A model generated the notes under the pieces. It worked only from the letters and a program-made list of their open reading frames with translations. It made no database searches and was not told the origin of the DNA. A stretch of DNA of 64,000 nt from Paludibacter sp. (GTDB lineage: Bacteria; Bacteroidota; Bacteroidia; Bacteroidales; Paludibacteraceae), in assembly GCA_023666945.1 (NCBI GenBank), contig JAMPAY010000009.1, positions 35,701-99,700 on the forward strand. Reading direction: 5' to 3'. This document shows positions 1 to 8,530 of the stretch, in pieces. The position numbers and the translations under genes are program-made. Numbering within the stretch: the stretch's first letter is position 1; every line of letters starts with the position of its first letter.

Positions 1-1498
1 TGCATACAACATTTTCTATTACAGTTATATCGATATTTTGTCCTCCCCCCATAAAATCGAAAGTGATTACTCCGTTTGTTTCCGCAACATTGGTAATGGG
101 GTACTTGGCATAGGGCGTATAGGAAGTTCCTCCTGCCGGGAAAGCATCGGTAGTTTTGCCGTCATAGCCGTTGCTCCCATATTGAGGAGCATTTCCATTA
201 GCCTCCACAAGATCTACTCCCATCGATCTGGCACTATTATTCACCGTATTATTCAACCATTTGCTATAACTATATTGAATTTTGGTAAGCAACATACCAT
301 GACCGGGAAGATAGGCATCCCACCCCTCTTTTTGGCGATTCTCCACAACGAAAAATTCTGTCGGATTGGGGTCATTCCCCACCAAGTTATGTTTTCCTGT
401 AGAAGTAATGATGACAGCCCCTCTTGATTCGTTAAGATTCTCCAACGAGACTGTAGCCGCTTCGTTCAAAACGGTAGGTTTAAGCCACCCCATAAAGAAA
501 CGCTCGTAAGCAGAGTAAGCAGGCGGGGTCTTACCGTTGTTGTTGTAAGGACCATAATCCAAAACATCCCAAGCCCCCATAGTTTTGTGGGTGGCATCGT
601 CAGTAGCATATAAATCGGGCAAACCGAGTACATGGCTAAACTCATGACAGAAGGTACCTATACCACAACGTGTTGTACCTCTTGTTCCCTGTAACTCGGA
701 AGAACAAGCATAGGTATCGATGCGTTTGCCGTCGAGTCGGAGTGTTTTGCGGTAGCCTTGGTAGTACCAATAGGAATGTGGCCAAATAGTTGTTTCGGCT
801 GCTCCTTCCGCTTCGTTGTAACCTGCGTAAATAAAATAGACAAAGTCAACATCTCCATCGTTGTTATTGTCGTACAGAGTATAATCAACCCCACATTGTG
901 TATCTGCCAATGTGCAGGCTTCCTGCACCAACTTATCGACATTAGCATCATCACCATTAGAATCGTTCTGCCCATAATAAGACATAGATTGACTGAGTGT
1001 AACAGGACCTACCACATCGAACTGCGGCACATACTGTCCGAACGATTGGTCGGAGAAGTATTTGCGTGCAGAGCCAGTAGCCCCATTGAAGGTATAATTA
1101 TCTCCATTGTGCATTTCCTGCATGGCTTCGAGTGTATTGTTTGCATTGAACTTCACATCGCTGAAATTAACCAATATAATCAATCCGCGCGGAGCGATAT
1201 TGAGCGGAGTAGCCGTTTGTGTTTTCGCGGGAGCATTATAACGCGATCTGCTACGGCGGGCATTCACCTGTTCAGCGGACAAGGGTTCCGTCTTCACGAA
1301 CATTCCTTGTTCATTTTCTGCCACCCATGTACCATCTGCCAACGTGAAATAGTGGAAATGTTCATCACCATGTTGATAGACGGTAATGACGCTACCGTCT
1401 GCTTGTGCTTTTTCAATAGGTCCTCTATAAGCAGGAACTGCATGCAGTGTTGCCGTCAGTGCGACTACCGATGCAAGCGTTAAAAGTCTGTTCTTCAT
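1..1498 (-). CDS. M6-family secreted metalloprotease, C-terminus cut by window edge
   Basis: About 499 residues are visible from the ATG at 1498; the frame is still open at base 1. Residues 1-20 form a signal peptide (MKNRLLTLASVVALTATLHA). The zinc site HEFSHVLGLPD lies at about residues 285-295 and fits HExxHxxGxxD of the immune-inhibitor-A/M6 metalloproteases. A short N-terminal segment (about residues 25-75) with an HGDE motif and a dG..v.en..G pattern looks like the M6 propeptide. The product is probably exported to the periplasm or surface and degrades proteins. M6 enzymes in T9SS species often end in a sorting domain, but that end is outside the window. The start sits 18 bp after the preceding small gene, with AGGAAAG upstream, so co-transcription is likely. 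Confidence 0.9.
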   Translation of the reverse strand, partial: MKNRLLTLASVVALTATLHAVPAYRGPIEKAQADGSVITVYQHGDEHFHYFTLADGTWVAENEQGMFVKTEPLSAEQVNARRSRSRYNAPAKTQTATPLNIAPRGLIILVNFSDVKFNANNTLEAMQEMHNGDNYTFNGATGSARKYFSDQSFGQYVPQFDVVGPVTLSQSMSYYGQNDSNGDDANVDKLVQEACTLADTQCGVDYTLYDNNNDGDVDFVYFIYAGYNEAEGAAETTIWPHSYWYYQGYRKTLRLDGKRIDTYACSSELQGTRGTTRCGIGTFCHEFSHVLGLPDLYATDDATHKTMGAWDVLDYGPYNNNGKTPPAYSAYERFFMGWLKPTVLNEAATVSLENLNESRGAVIITSTGKHNLVGNDPNPTEFFVVENRQKEGWDAYLPGHGMLLTKIQYSYSKWLNNTVNNSARSMGVDLVEANGNAPQYGSNGYDGKTTDAFPAGGTSYTPYAKYPITNVAETNGVITFDFMGGGQNIDITVIENVVC

Positions 1499-1516
1499 TT
1501 TATCTTTCCTATATTT

Positions 1517-1876
1517 TTATTGATTGTCTGTTATTACTAATTTATTGGGTATATGCTTCTTTATATACTTCGTTTCGCAAGCCGTTCGTTTGTCGGCATT
1601 GTGTGCTTGTCGACAAGTGGCTTTACCGATACCCGATTTATTGTATTTGGCATAACAATAGCAGCCTTTTTTATTTTGCGCTATCAGGTATCCGTCTGTA
1701 GTTGTACGAAAACTATGCCATTCATCGCCATGCAGGCGAATAGAGAGTGTATCACCATCGGGCTGAACATAGTCTATCGGTGTTTTTACGGCAGGCACTC
1801 GCTGTTGGCGAGGTTGTGCATAGAGAGCGGCAGTAAGGGCCATACCGCCCAGCAGGAGTAGAAATTTATGTTGCAT
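1517..1876 (-). CDS. Free-standing M6-propeptide-like exported protein
   Basis: This 119-residue protein has a signal peptide (MQHKFLLLLGGMALTAALYA) and then resembles the first part of the M6 protease encoded just downstream. Shared features are a Pro-Ile followed by a DG pair, HGDEWHSF against HGDEHFHY, and a TDGYLIAQNKKG block against ADGTWVAENEQG. It ends at the point where the protease would begin its catalytic region, so no catalytic domain is present. The 12-bp gap to the ABC gene before it and the 18-bp gap to the protease after it suggest one transcript. It could be an inhibitor or chaperone acting in trans, a pre-protease remnant after a frame-breaking deletion, or an unrelated exported protein. 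The homology is judged by eye. Confidence 0.65.
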   Translation of the reverse strand: MQHKFLLLLGGMALTAALYAQPRQQRVPAVKTPIDYVQPDGDTLSIRLHGDEWHSFRTTTDGYLIAQNKKGCYCYAKYNKSGIGKATCRQAHNADKRTACETKYIKKHIPNKLVITDNQ

Positions 1877-1888
1877 AATAAATAGTTG

Positions 1889-2656
1889 TCAAATGTTTGC
1901 TTGTGTAGCGGCTTTTACTTTCTTATAGAGGTCGGAAGCGAACACAAAGTCTTGTAGAGCCTGACTCTCCGCACCGAATATCTCATAGCGCGATCCTTGC
2001 CACTCTTTTTTGCCCCCCGAAAGGAAGACTATATTGTCGCCTATTTCCATAATGGAATTCATATCGTGCGAGTTGACAATGGTGCAGATATTGTATTCTT
2101 CCGTAATCTCGTGTATCAAACGGTCGATTACCAAACTGGTCTTAGGGTCAAGACCGGAGTTGGGTTCATCGCAAAACAGATACTTGGGATTCATAGCAAT
2201 AGCCCGTGCAATGGCCACACGCTTTTGCATACCGCCCGAAATCTCCGACGGCATCAAACGGTATGCTTTCTCGGCTATATTAACGCGCTGCAAGCAGAAG
2301 CGGGCACGCTCTTCCTGTTCTTCCACAGTCATCGAAGAAAACATCTCCAGCGGATACATGACATTCTCCAACACTGTTTGCGAATCGAAAAGTGCTGCTC
2401 CTTGGAACAGCATACCAACTTCACGCCGCAACAGACGTACTTCCTTTTCTTTCATGTCGGGCAGATTTCTGCCATCGTAGACAATTCTGCCATCGTCGAT
2501 AGGATGCAAGCCAATAACGCTTTTCATCAAGACGGTTTTACCCGACCCCGACTGACCAATAATCATATTGACCTTGCCGTCTTCAAAGACAGTAGATACA
2601 CGATCCAATACCGTAAGACCGTCAAAGCGTTTAACTACATTATCCACTTCTATCAT
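1889..2656 (-). CDS. MlaF-like ABC transporter ATP-binding protein
   Basis: The 255-residue ATPase has a Walker A GQSGSGKT at residues 34-41, an ABC signature SGGMQKR, a Walker B ending LFCDEP and a switch His in NSHDM. This fits the Mla/Ttg2A/Mkl group that drives phospholipid or related lipid movement between inner and outer membranes. Its permease partner ends 1 bp before this start, so they form one unit. The usual third component, an MlaD/MCE substrate-binding protein, is not next to the pair here and may be encoded elsewhere. Substrate is inferred from family only. Confidence 0.88.
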   Translation of the reverse strand: MIEVDNVVKRFDGLTVLDRVSTVFEDGKVNMIIGQSGSGKTVLMKSVIGLHPIDDGRIVYDGRNLPDMKEKEVRLLRREVGMLFQGAALFDSQTVLENVMYPLEMFSSMTVEEQEERARFCLQRVNIAEKAYRLMPSEISGGMQKRVAIARAIAMNPKYLFCDEPNSGLDPKTSLVIDRLIHEITEEYNICTIVNSHDMNSIMEIGDNIVFLSGGKKEWQGSRYEIFGAESQALQDFVFASDLYKKVKAATQANI

Positions 2657-2657
2657 A

Positions 2658-3404
2658 TCAGTTCAGCATTAGATTGGTCAACAACAAATTAAAGAACAAT
2701 ATCAGTACACTGCTGTGAACAACGGCATTTGTACTGGCTTTTCCCACCTCCAACGCTCCACCATAAGCATAATACCCATAGTAAGACGCCACCGAAGATA
2801 TGATAAAAGCGAATACTACCGACTTAATCAGCGAATACCACACATAAAACGGAATAAAGGCATACTGAATACCCAACAAATAATCTGCCACCGTAATGAT
2901 ATCGGAGAACATGCCCACACAATATCCGCCTATCAATCCGACAGTCATAGAGACGACCACCAAGATAGGCATCATCAGTACAAAAGCCGCTATTTTAGGA
3001 AGTATAAGATAGTTGGCAGAGTTTACCCCCATTATTTCCAGCGCATCAATTTGTTCCGTAATACGCATCGTGCCTATCTCGGAGGCTATATTGCTGCCCA
3101 CTTTACCCGCCAATATCAAACATAAGATAGTAGAGGAGAACTCCAACAATAGTGTGTCGCGCGTTACCAAGCCTGTTGAATATGTCGGCAAAAGCGGGTT
3201 AGAAGTATTCAACTTGGTTTGAATGGTCATGATAGCACCAATAAAAACCGATATGATAATAACAATAGGGAGCGAATCGATTCCTTGCTTTTCCAATTCT
3301 TTGGAGAGTTGGCGAAAGAACATCTTCCCCTTGTCAGGCAGGCGAAAAACGCGTCCCATCAAGAGAACGTATTCACCTATATGTTGTAAAAAACGTTTCA
3401 TCAT
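2658..3404 (-). CDS. MlaE/YrbE-family ABC permease
   Basis: The 248-residue integral membrane protein has the MlaE family pattern: a cytosolic N-terminal helix (FLQHIGEYVLLMGRVF), then five or so hydrophobic segments, with the conserved stretch around EIGTMRITEQIDALEIMG that contacts the ATPase. It is the first gene of the mlaE-mlaF pair and precedes the two M6-related genes. A TATCTTTG hexamer-type -7 element sits at 3431-3438 on the minus strand, but no well-spaced -33 was seen, so the promoter is uncertain. A second Met directly follows the first, so the start is accurate to one codon. Confidence 0.88.
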   Translation of the reverse strand: MMKRFLQHIGEYVLLMGRVFRLPDKGKMFFRQLSKELEKQGIDSLPIVIIISVFIGAIMTIQTKLNTSNPLLPTYSTGLVTRDTLLLEFSSTILCLILAGKVGSNIASEIGTMRITEQIDALEIMGVNSANYLILPKIAAFVLMMPILVVVSMTVGLIGGYCVGMFSDIITVADYLLGIQYAFIPFYVWYSLIKSVVFAFIISSVASYYGYYAYGGALEVGKASTNAVVHSSVLILFFNLLLTNLMLN

Positions 3405-3615
3405 TGCAGTATATGCCTATACAAAGCCTGCAAAGATACGAATAATTCTCCAAATGCGAAAATAGTACAAAACACACCCTTCCATACAACAATTCCCCGA
3501 CAAGATGCCAAGGCACCTCTTCGAGGAATCATTTCCAAGTATATGTTATAGACAATTCAGAAAGAGCCTATATACCCCCTAAAAACGCCATAACCGATTT
3601 AGTCGGCACAAAGCG

Positions 3616-3933
3616 TCAGGCTTCTCCTCCACCAAACGACATAGGTATAGTGCCGGATGGCACTGTATTGTGCACCGCTATGGCACCGAACTGTTGCTCG
3701 TACTTCCGTACATTCTCCTGCAAAGCCATTAAAAGTCGTTTTGCATGTTCGGGCGTCATGATAATACGCGACTTTACATTTGCTTGCATTGTATTGGGCG
3801 TAACACGTGCAAAATCGATAACAAACTCGCTCGGCGAATGCGCAATGATTGCCAAGTTGGCATACGTTCCGTCAGCCACTTCGGGTGACAGATTGATTTG
3901 CAGCCGATTATCTTCCATTTTCTTATTGTCCAT
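3616..3933 (-). CDS. DUF3467 family protein
   Basis: The 105-residue soluble protein fits the DUF3467 family: a beta-rich core (LQINLSPEVADGTYANLAII), an FVIDFARV strand and a MTPEHAKRLLMALQENV helix. The family is widespread in Bacteroidota, where it is often linked to rpoC; here it sits about 19 kb away, 25 bp after a glycosyltransferase gene. Its function is unknown. It has no signal peptide and no cysteines, so it should be cytoplasmic. It is the last gene of the apparent acetylesterase-PCMD-glycosyltransferase operon. Confidence 0.85.
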   Translation of the reverse strand: MDNKKMEDNRLQINLSPEVADGTYANLAIIAHSPSEFVIDFARVTPNTMQANVKSRIIMTPEHAKRLLMALQENVRKYEQQFGAIAVHNTVPSGTIPMSFGGGEA

Positions 3934-3958
3934 ATAATCTATTGTTTTTCGTTATATA

Positions 3959-5119
3959 TTACCATTGTTGTTTGTTGTTCCCACTCACCTTTGTCCATGC
4001 CAACAGGAACAGATTATTAAGAGGCAAGAACACATCAAACAGTATTATTTCCACCCCGAACGGACGTATTCGCCAACGGCATGCCGCCACATTGAGTATT
4101 GTCAACTGCACGACAAGTCGCACAACAAAGAGTGCAGAAGCCACTATCCACAAGAGCGGTGAACCCAATAGTGCCGCCGCCAACAAAGCACCATAGAAAA
4201 CACCTCGTACAAACGGTTCAACCGTCAAACGAAACTTTGTGTTCATTTTATATGCAGGCGATACACTCAGGTGTCGCTTCTTCTGATGCATCCATTCGGA
4301 GAAAGAGGTTTTCGGTATAGACCATGTCAGGCTATCCGGTGTTACCGCTACATTGGTATTGCGTGCATTTGCCACCTTATTGACAAACAAATCGTCATCG
4401 CCTGCACGATTTCCCAGGAGACCGGCAAAACCTTTTTCGCGAAAGAACATATCTTTCCGATATGCCAAATTGCGTCCCACTCCCATATAGGGTTTATGCG
4501 CCAAAGCCATGCCCATATACTGCAAGCCATTGAACAGCGTATCATACTGAATAAGTCGATTGACACGATGGTTATCCGTAAAATAAGCCCCATAGCCCAA
4601 TACTATTTCCGTTCCCTCCGTGAAACAGCACATCATTTCTTCGATCCAATGCGGAGATTCGGGACGGCAATCGGCATCGGTAAGCAACAAATAATCGTAG
4701 CGTGCTGCCTTTGCAGCCAACGTAAGCGCCAATTTCTTACCGGAGCACCCTCTGGCATTCTTCGGCACAAAGGTGATCCGCAGATTAGGATACAGATGCA
4801 TATAGCGCTCGAGCAGAACCCGCGTATCGTCTTCGCTTTCATCGTCGACCACTATCACCTCATACTCGGGATATTGCTGCGAAAGCAAGACGGGCAGATA
4901 GGCAGCCAAGTTGTCAGACTCGTTGCGTGCGCACACCACCACCGACACGGCAGGGCGAGCAATAGGACGTGCCACATCGCCCTTTCTGACAGACCGCAAA
5001 CGCCGATTTACCCCCGCCATATAACGCACATAGAACACTATCTGCAACAAGAAAGCCACCAACAATATGCCTCCAACGACATAATCAGTAAGCGTGATAT
5101 CGGTCAGTAAAGACATCAT
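3959..5119 (-). CDS. Membrane-bound family 2 glycosyltransferase
   Basis: The 386-residue protein begins with a membrane helix (about residues 12-32). A GT-A domain follows with VVVCARNES for nucleotide-sugar binding, VVDDESEDD, the metal-binding TDADC and an acceptor/catalytic GDDDL. Two or three membrane helices lie near the C-terminus (about 305-370). The closing W-rich segment after the catalytic core is typical of processive or lipid-linked GT2 enzymes. Sugar donor and product cannot be told. It overlaps the PCMD gene by 4 bp (ATGA), a sign of translational coupling, and precedes the DUF3467 gene by 25 bp. Confidence 0.88.
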   Translation of the reverse strand: MMSLLTDITLTDYVVGGILLVAFLLQIVFYVRYMAGVNRRLRSVRKGDVARPIARPAVSVVVCARNESDNLAAYLPVLLSQQYPEYEVIVVDDESEDDTRVLLERYMHLYPNLRITFVPKNARGCSGKKLALTLAAKAARYDYLLLTDADCRPESPHWIEEMMCCFTEGTEIVLGYGAYFTDNHRVNRLIQYDTLFNGLQYMGMALAHKPYMGVGRNLAYRKDMFFREKGFAGLLGNRAGDDDLFVNKVANARNTNVAVTPDSLTWSIPKTSFSEWMHQKKRHLSVSPAYKMNTKFRLTVEPFVRGVFYGALLAAALLGSPLLWIVASALFVVRLVVQLTILNVAACRWRIRPFGVEIILFDVFLPLNNLFLLAWTKVSGNNKQQW

Positions 5120-6084
5120 TTATCGAACACTAATTTGACATTATCCACCCAAAAGGAGTTACCTTCGTGCCCGACAAAAGCCTCGTAGCAACCAGAGGTG
5201 AGTACGATTATCATGTGCGTAGGGACATCATCGGCTGTTCCCCATCCTTCTTCCAAAATAGGGACAATTTTTCCTTTAGAGTTCATGGCACGATAGGGTT
5301 TTGTGAGCCCCATATAAGAGCGATAGAACGGCTCTTTTGATATATCGCCGTAATGCACAGGTACGGTATGGTTGTTTTTCCATTCGCGTTGCGACTTAGT
5401 GAAACGTTCGCACGCAGTTCCGATACGCAACGCATGTATATTGCCCTCGGCATCTTCCCAACGTTTTTGCAGCAAGAGATAGGCTTCGGCTTCATCGTGC
5501 CCTTGTATCTGCTTTGGTGCTCCAAATCCTTTTGCTTTCATTACGGTATGTTCATCGGAGATCAGTGCCTTATAGTCGAACATCAGTGCCACCGGCTTTC
5601 GCGTAAAGGCAACTCCGAAATCGATATTCTGATAAGGGTCTTTGGCTGTGCGTATCGGTTCGATGGTACGCCCTGTGAATATGGTTCCATTCACCAATAC
5701 TTTCAGATCGATACAACCGAAAGCCACCACTTCTTCCATCTTGGCATCCATGCGGCAACACCAACCATTGCCCCGCCTTTCGGGGACAGTAGTTCCACTG
5801 GCTTTCTCAATACCACTCACCTTAGCATATGCATTGCTTACACTCCACGGGTTATGCCCCCCCCTATAAACTCCCTCATAATCGAATGGCTGATTGGCCC
5901 GAATCGTATCTATGGGAGCGATGGCGTAAATAAGTCGTGTTTTACCGCCTATCAAACCGGATTCTTTGATATAGCGCACAGCCCACGACTCGAAATCGCC
6001 GAAAGGCACAGGTTCGACAATCTGTTCGGCCCTTGCAAAGCCCGCCATCAGGCAGACCATACAGCATAAAGAGAATCGTTTCAT
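5116..6084 (-). CDS. PCMD-domain exported protein
   Basis: The start is placed at the ATG at 6084, which gives a signal peptide (MKRFSLCCMVCLMAGFARA) and a 322-residue product; an upstream in-frame ATG at 6126 would overlap the previous gene. The mature part begins PVPFGDFESW, and the whole fits the PCMD (putative carbohydrate metabolism domain) family: a beta-sandwich found in Bacteroidota near glycoside hydrolases, thought to bind sugars. It starts 1 bp after the acetylesterase stop and overlaps the glycosyltransferase by 4 bp. A role in handling the same pectic substrate is inferred from these neighbours. Confidence 0.8.
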   Translation of the reverse strand: MKRFSLCCMVCLMAGFARAEQIVEPVPFGDFESWAVRYIKESGLIGGKTRLIYAIAPIDTIRANQPFDYEGVYRGGHNPWSVSNAYAKVSGIEKASGTTVPERRGNGWCCRMDAKMEEVVAFGCIDLKVLVNGTIFTGRTIEPIRTAKDPYQNIDFGVAFTRKPVALMFDYKALISDEHTVMKAKGFGAPKQIQGHDEAEAYLLLQKRWEDAEGNIHALRIGTACERFTKSQREWKNNHTVPVHYGDISKEPFYRSYMGLTKPYRAMNSKGKIVPILEEGWGTADDVPTHMIIVLTSGCYEAFVGHEGNSFWVDNVKLVFDK

Positions 6085-6085
6085 A

Positions 6086-6883
6086 TTAACGGATGTCGCA
6101 AGGAATCGAATACCGCACAGCGGCATTATCGTTCACTACGATATATTTGCTTAAGCACTTAATATCTTGTTTACGGATGGCTTCCGCCGCCAACTTTGCC
6201 ACCTGCCATGCCCCTGCTTCGGAAAGGTGGGTGTTATCGATTTTCCCCTCCGGGTATTTGCTATACCGCCCTGCCGGCATGTGTGCAAAATACTGCACAG
6301 ACGCGGAGTCACCGATAGCAGAAAGCCAATCGGAGGTTATCTGATTGAGATCGAGCAAAGGCACCTTTGTGGCTTCCGCCACACGACGTGCCGCATCGGG
6401 GTAAGCCCCATGTCGATTGACCAACTCGCCCGTTTCTTTAGAGAAATAGCGTCGGGCAATGGGCGTACACAGAACGGGTTGCGCCCCTTTCTTTTTGGCT
6501 TCGTTGATCATTTTTGTCAGATTTGCCTGATATTGTTCGATGGTAGCATAGCGCACGGGGTCGGTTTGTTTGGTATCGTTATGTCCGAACTGTATGATAA
6601 CCACATCCCCTCGATGAAGTTGTGCCAACACATCGTTCCAACGTCCTTCCACCAGGAAAGACTTGGTACTGCGTCCGTTTTTAGCATGATTGCGCAACAC
6701 TACATCGTTAGTAAGGAATGTAGGAAAAAGTTGTCCCCATCCTCGTTCAGCCGTGATGGTGGTATCGGGTCGGTCGGCCATGGTACTATCACCAACCATA
6801 TAAATCGTTTGCGGACGTTTGCCTGCAGCCAGCAAGACCGCAAGCATTGCTACCGACAACAGTAAGGAGAAAGAATGTTTCAT
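6086..6883 (-). CDS. Rhamnogalacturonan acetylesterase-like SGNH hydrolase
   Basis: The 265-residue exported enzyme has a signal peptide (about residues 1-20) and all SGNH blocks: GDSTM (Ser33), an Asn in block III, FGHND (99-103) and DNTHL with Asp216 and His219 as the rest of the triad. The arrangement matches the rhamnogalacturonan acetylesterase group (CE12-like), which removes acetyl groups from galacturonate of pectin. A GH105 gene lies upstream and a PCMD gene follows, which supports this substrate. A promoter with exact 20-bp spacing lies at 6916-6946, and a terminator separates it from the GH105 gene, so it heads its own operon. Confidence 0.88.
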   Translation of the reverse strand: MKHSFSLLLSVAMLAVLLAAGKRPQTIYMVGDSTMADRPDTTITAERGWGQLFPTFLTNDVVLRNHAKNGRSTKSFLVEGRWNDVLAQLHRGDVVIIQFGHNDTKQTDPVRYATIEQYQANLTKMINEAKKKGAQPVLCTPIARRYFSKETGELVNRHGAYPDAARRVAEATKVPLLDLNQITSDWLSAIGDSASVQYFAHMPAGRYSKYPEGKIDNTHLSEAGAWQVAKLAAEAIRKQDIKCLSKYIVVNDNAAVRYSIPCDIR

Positions 6884-6915
6884 TGATATATGCGTTTATT
6901 CTATAATTGAAAGCG

Positions 6916-6946
6916 CAAAGGTAAGAAATAAGGTTGAATTATGCAA
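6916..6946 (-). promoter_or_regulatory. Bacteroidota-type promoter of the acetylesterase operon
   Basis: Reading the minus strand, TTG at 6946-6944 is followed after exactly 20 bp by TACCTTTG at 6923-6916. This fits the -33/-7 pattern of the primary sigma factor in this phylum. Transcription should start near 6909, about 25 nt before the gene. Confidence 0.7.
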
Positions 6947-6981
6947 AGGTGCTTTACGGATTTGAGCAGATGTCCGACAAT

Positions 6982-7012
6982 AAAAAGGAGGGAAGCCCAC
7001 CGGCTTCCCTCC
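6982..7012 (-). terminator. Intrinsic terminator after the GH105 gene
   Basis: Arms GGAGGGAAGCC (6987-6997) and GGCTTCCCTCC (7002-7012) form a perfect 11-bp GC-rich stem with a 4-nt loop. On the minus strand it is followed by TTTTTA. It ends the giant-protein/small-protein/GH105 operon. Confidence 0.85.
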
Positions 7013-7062
7013 GCACAAACACACAACATATAAGATATCAAGATTGATACTTATATTTATCG

Positions 7063-8514
7063 TTAGGAATTGGGATAGGAGTTGAAATGCAAGCACCTGC
7101 AATCGGAAACCGGTTCGGAGGGAGCAGGCAACAGCGGCATATATAGTCGTTCGTACTCAACAGCCGCCAAGATAAAGGCTCCGAGTACTTTTCCTTCCGT
7201 ATAGTCGGTTATACGTTTTGTATCGGTCCCCTCCAAATAATACCGAGCCGTACCATCGCGTGTATCGCTCAATCCGGCAGATGCGCAACAATCGATAAGC
7301 GAATAGGCATTATCGTTGTCGTTGCCGGTACGGGTAACGAGGAATTGCTCTATCATTCCCTTATAGGCTTTTTGTGCCAGCGCAACATAGTCTTGCTCAA
7401 ACAACCCCAGCCGAATACCTTTGAGATAGGCAGCCGTAAATATAGCGGTAGCCGAAGACTCCAGATAATTGGCGGTAGAACATCCGGGCGGAACGACTCC
7501 GTTGTCGTATTGCAGAAGTTGACACCAACAACCCGATTGGTCTTGTCGTAGAGCCAATCCCTCGGCTATTCGGTTGAAATAGGAATGTAGGAGAGCATAC
7601 TGCGGGTGTTCTTCAGGCATAAGTTCGAGCACATCTGCCAATGCCAAGAAATACCAACCTTCGGCTCTCCCCCAGAACTCGGCAGAAACGCCATAGTGGA
7701 GCGATTGCGGGTCTTGATCAGCCCAAGCAGCATCGTCGGCAGGAGTGGCAGAGAAAGCATGGTAAAGCAATTTTTTGTCGTCATCCCACAATTTGTTCCA
7801 CGTCATGCGGAACTGTTTTGCCAACAGACTCCATGCCTCGGTGTGGGACATGCCGGAAAAGGAATAGTCTTCGGCAAGCAGTTGTGCCAAGAGTGCGGGT
7901 CCCATATATTGTCCATCGCACCACATTTCGTTCGCATACGTATTCTTGTGCCACCACCCATCGGTATAGTCGTCGTTAGCAGCAAAGTTGCGAGAGGTTG
8001 ATTCTGATATAGCATAGTCAGCATGATGTTTTTCCAATCCGCCGAGTGCATTACGTTTGGCATTATTGTAAGCATTGTGCTTAGTAGTGTTGGCGAACGG
8101 TGTACCTTCTTCGGTTAGCGATGCCAAATCGAAATAGAGTTTGCAGGCATTGAGGTCGTCCAAACTTTTGCCATCGTGTTGATTTTCGGCATAGCGGTCG
8201 CCATAGGCTTGTATGCTATAGAACCATGGTGCTGCGAAAGTTTGGTCTTGATAAAGACAAACTGCTTCGAGTACGGCTTTAGCGACCAATCCGGGTACAT
8301 AGTCGAACCCTCGATTGGATTCGCTTTCCTTTATGAGATTGCCTTGCTCATCGTATTGTGCAAACCCGGCCACCTTGCCTATATTGGCATGGAAATGGTA
8401 GAGTGAGGCATCGATGATGAGTTGCGAATAGCGCGTATCGCTATCGAACACGACAGCCGATGCCCGAAAAGCGACAACGATTATCAATATACATGAGAAT
8501 AGGTGTTGTTTCAT
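7063..8514 (-). CDS. GH105-type unsaturated rhamnogalacturonyl hydrolase
   Basis: The 483-residue exported protein has a signal peptide (residues 1-20) and an alpha/alpha-barrel with GH88/GH105 motifs: MWCDGQYMGP with the likely catalytic Asp200, WGRAEGW at 281-287, and YLESSATAIF near residue 350. Such enzymes hydrate and open the 4,5-unsaturated uronic acid left by polysaccharide lyases. The acetylesterase next door points to rhamnogalacturonan fragments. At 483 residues it is longer than the usual 350-380, the extra being inserts in the N-terminal third and a C-terminal tail with two cysteines (DCRC). It begins 17 bp after the small-protein gene upstream. Confidence 0.87.
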   Translation of the reverse strand: MKQHLFSCILIIVVAFRASAVVFDSDTRYSQLIIDASLYHFHANIGKVAGFAQYDEQGNLIKESESNRGFDYVPGLVAKAVLEAVCLYQDQTFAAPWFYSIQAYGDRYAENQHDGKSLDDLNACKLYFDLASLTEEGTPFANTTKHNAYNNAKRNALGGLEKHHADYAISESTSRNFAANDDYTDGWWHKNTYANEMWCDGQYMGPALLAQLLAEDYSFSGMSHTEAWSLLAKQFRMTWNKLWDDDKKLLYHAFSATPADDAAWADQDPQSLHYGVSAEFWGRAEGWYFLALADVLELMPEEHPQYALLHSYFNRIAEGLALRQDQSGCWCQLLQYDNGVVPPGCSTANYLESSATAIFTAAYLKGIRLGLFEQDYVALAQKAYKGMIEQFLVTRTGNDNDNAYSLIDCCASAGLSDTRDGTARYYLEGTDTKRITDYTEGKVLGAFILAAVEYERLYMPLLPAPSEPVSDCRCLHFNSYPNS

Positions 8515-8530
8515 CTGGTACGGGAATTAA

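Noticed and set aside
758..1483. 241-codon open frame on the plus strand
   Set aside because: It runs antisense to the M6 protease, whose zinc motif and signal peptide are clear; the plus-strand translation has no recognisable domain.
4271..5110. 279-codon open frame on the plus strand
   Set aside because: It is the antisense of the glycosyltransferase gene and has a His/Ile/Cys-rich composition typical of shadow frames.
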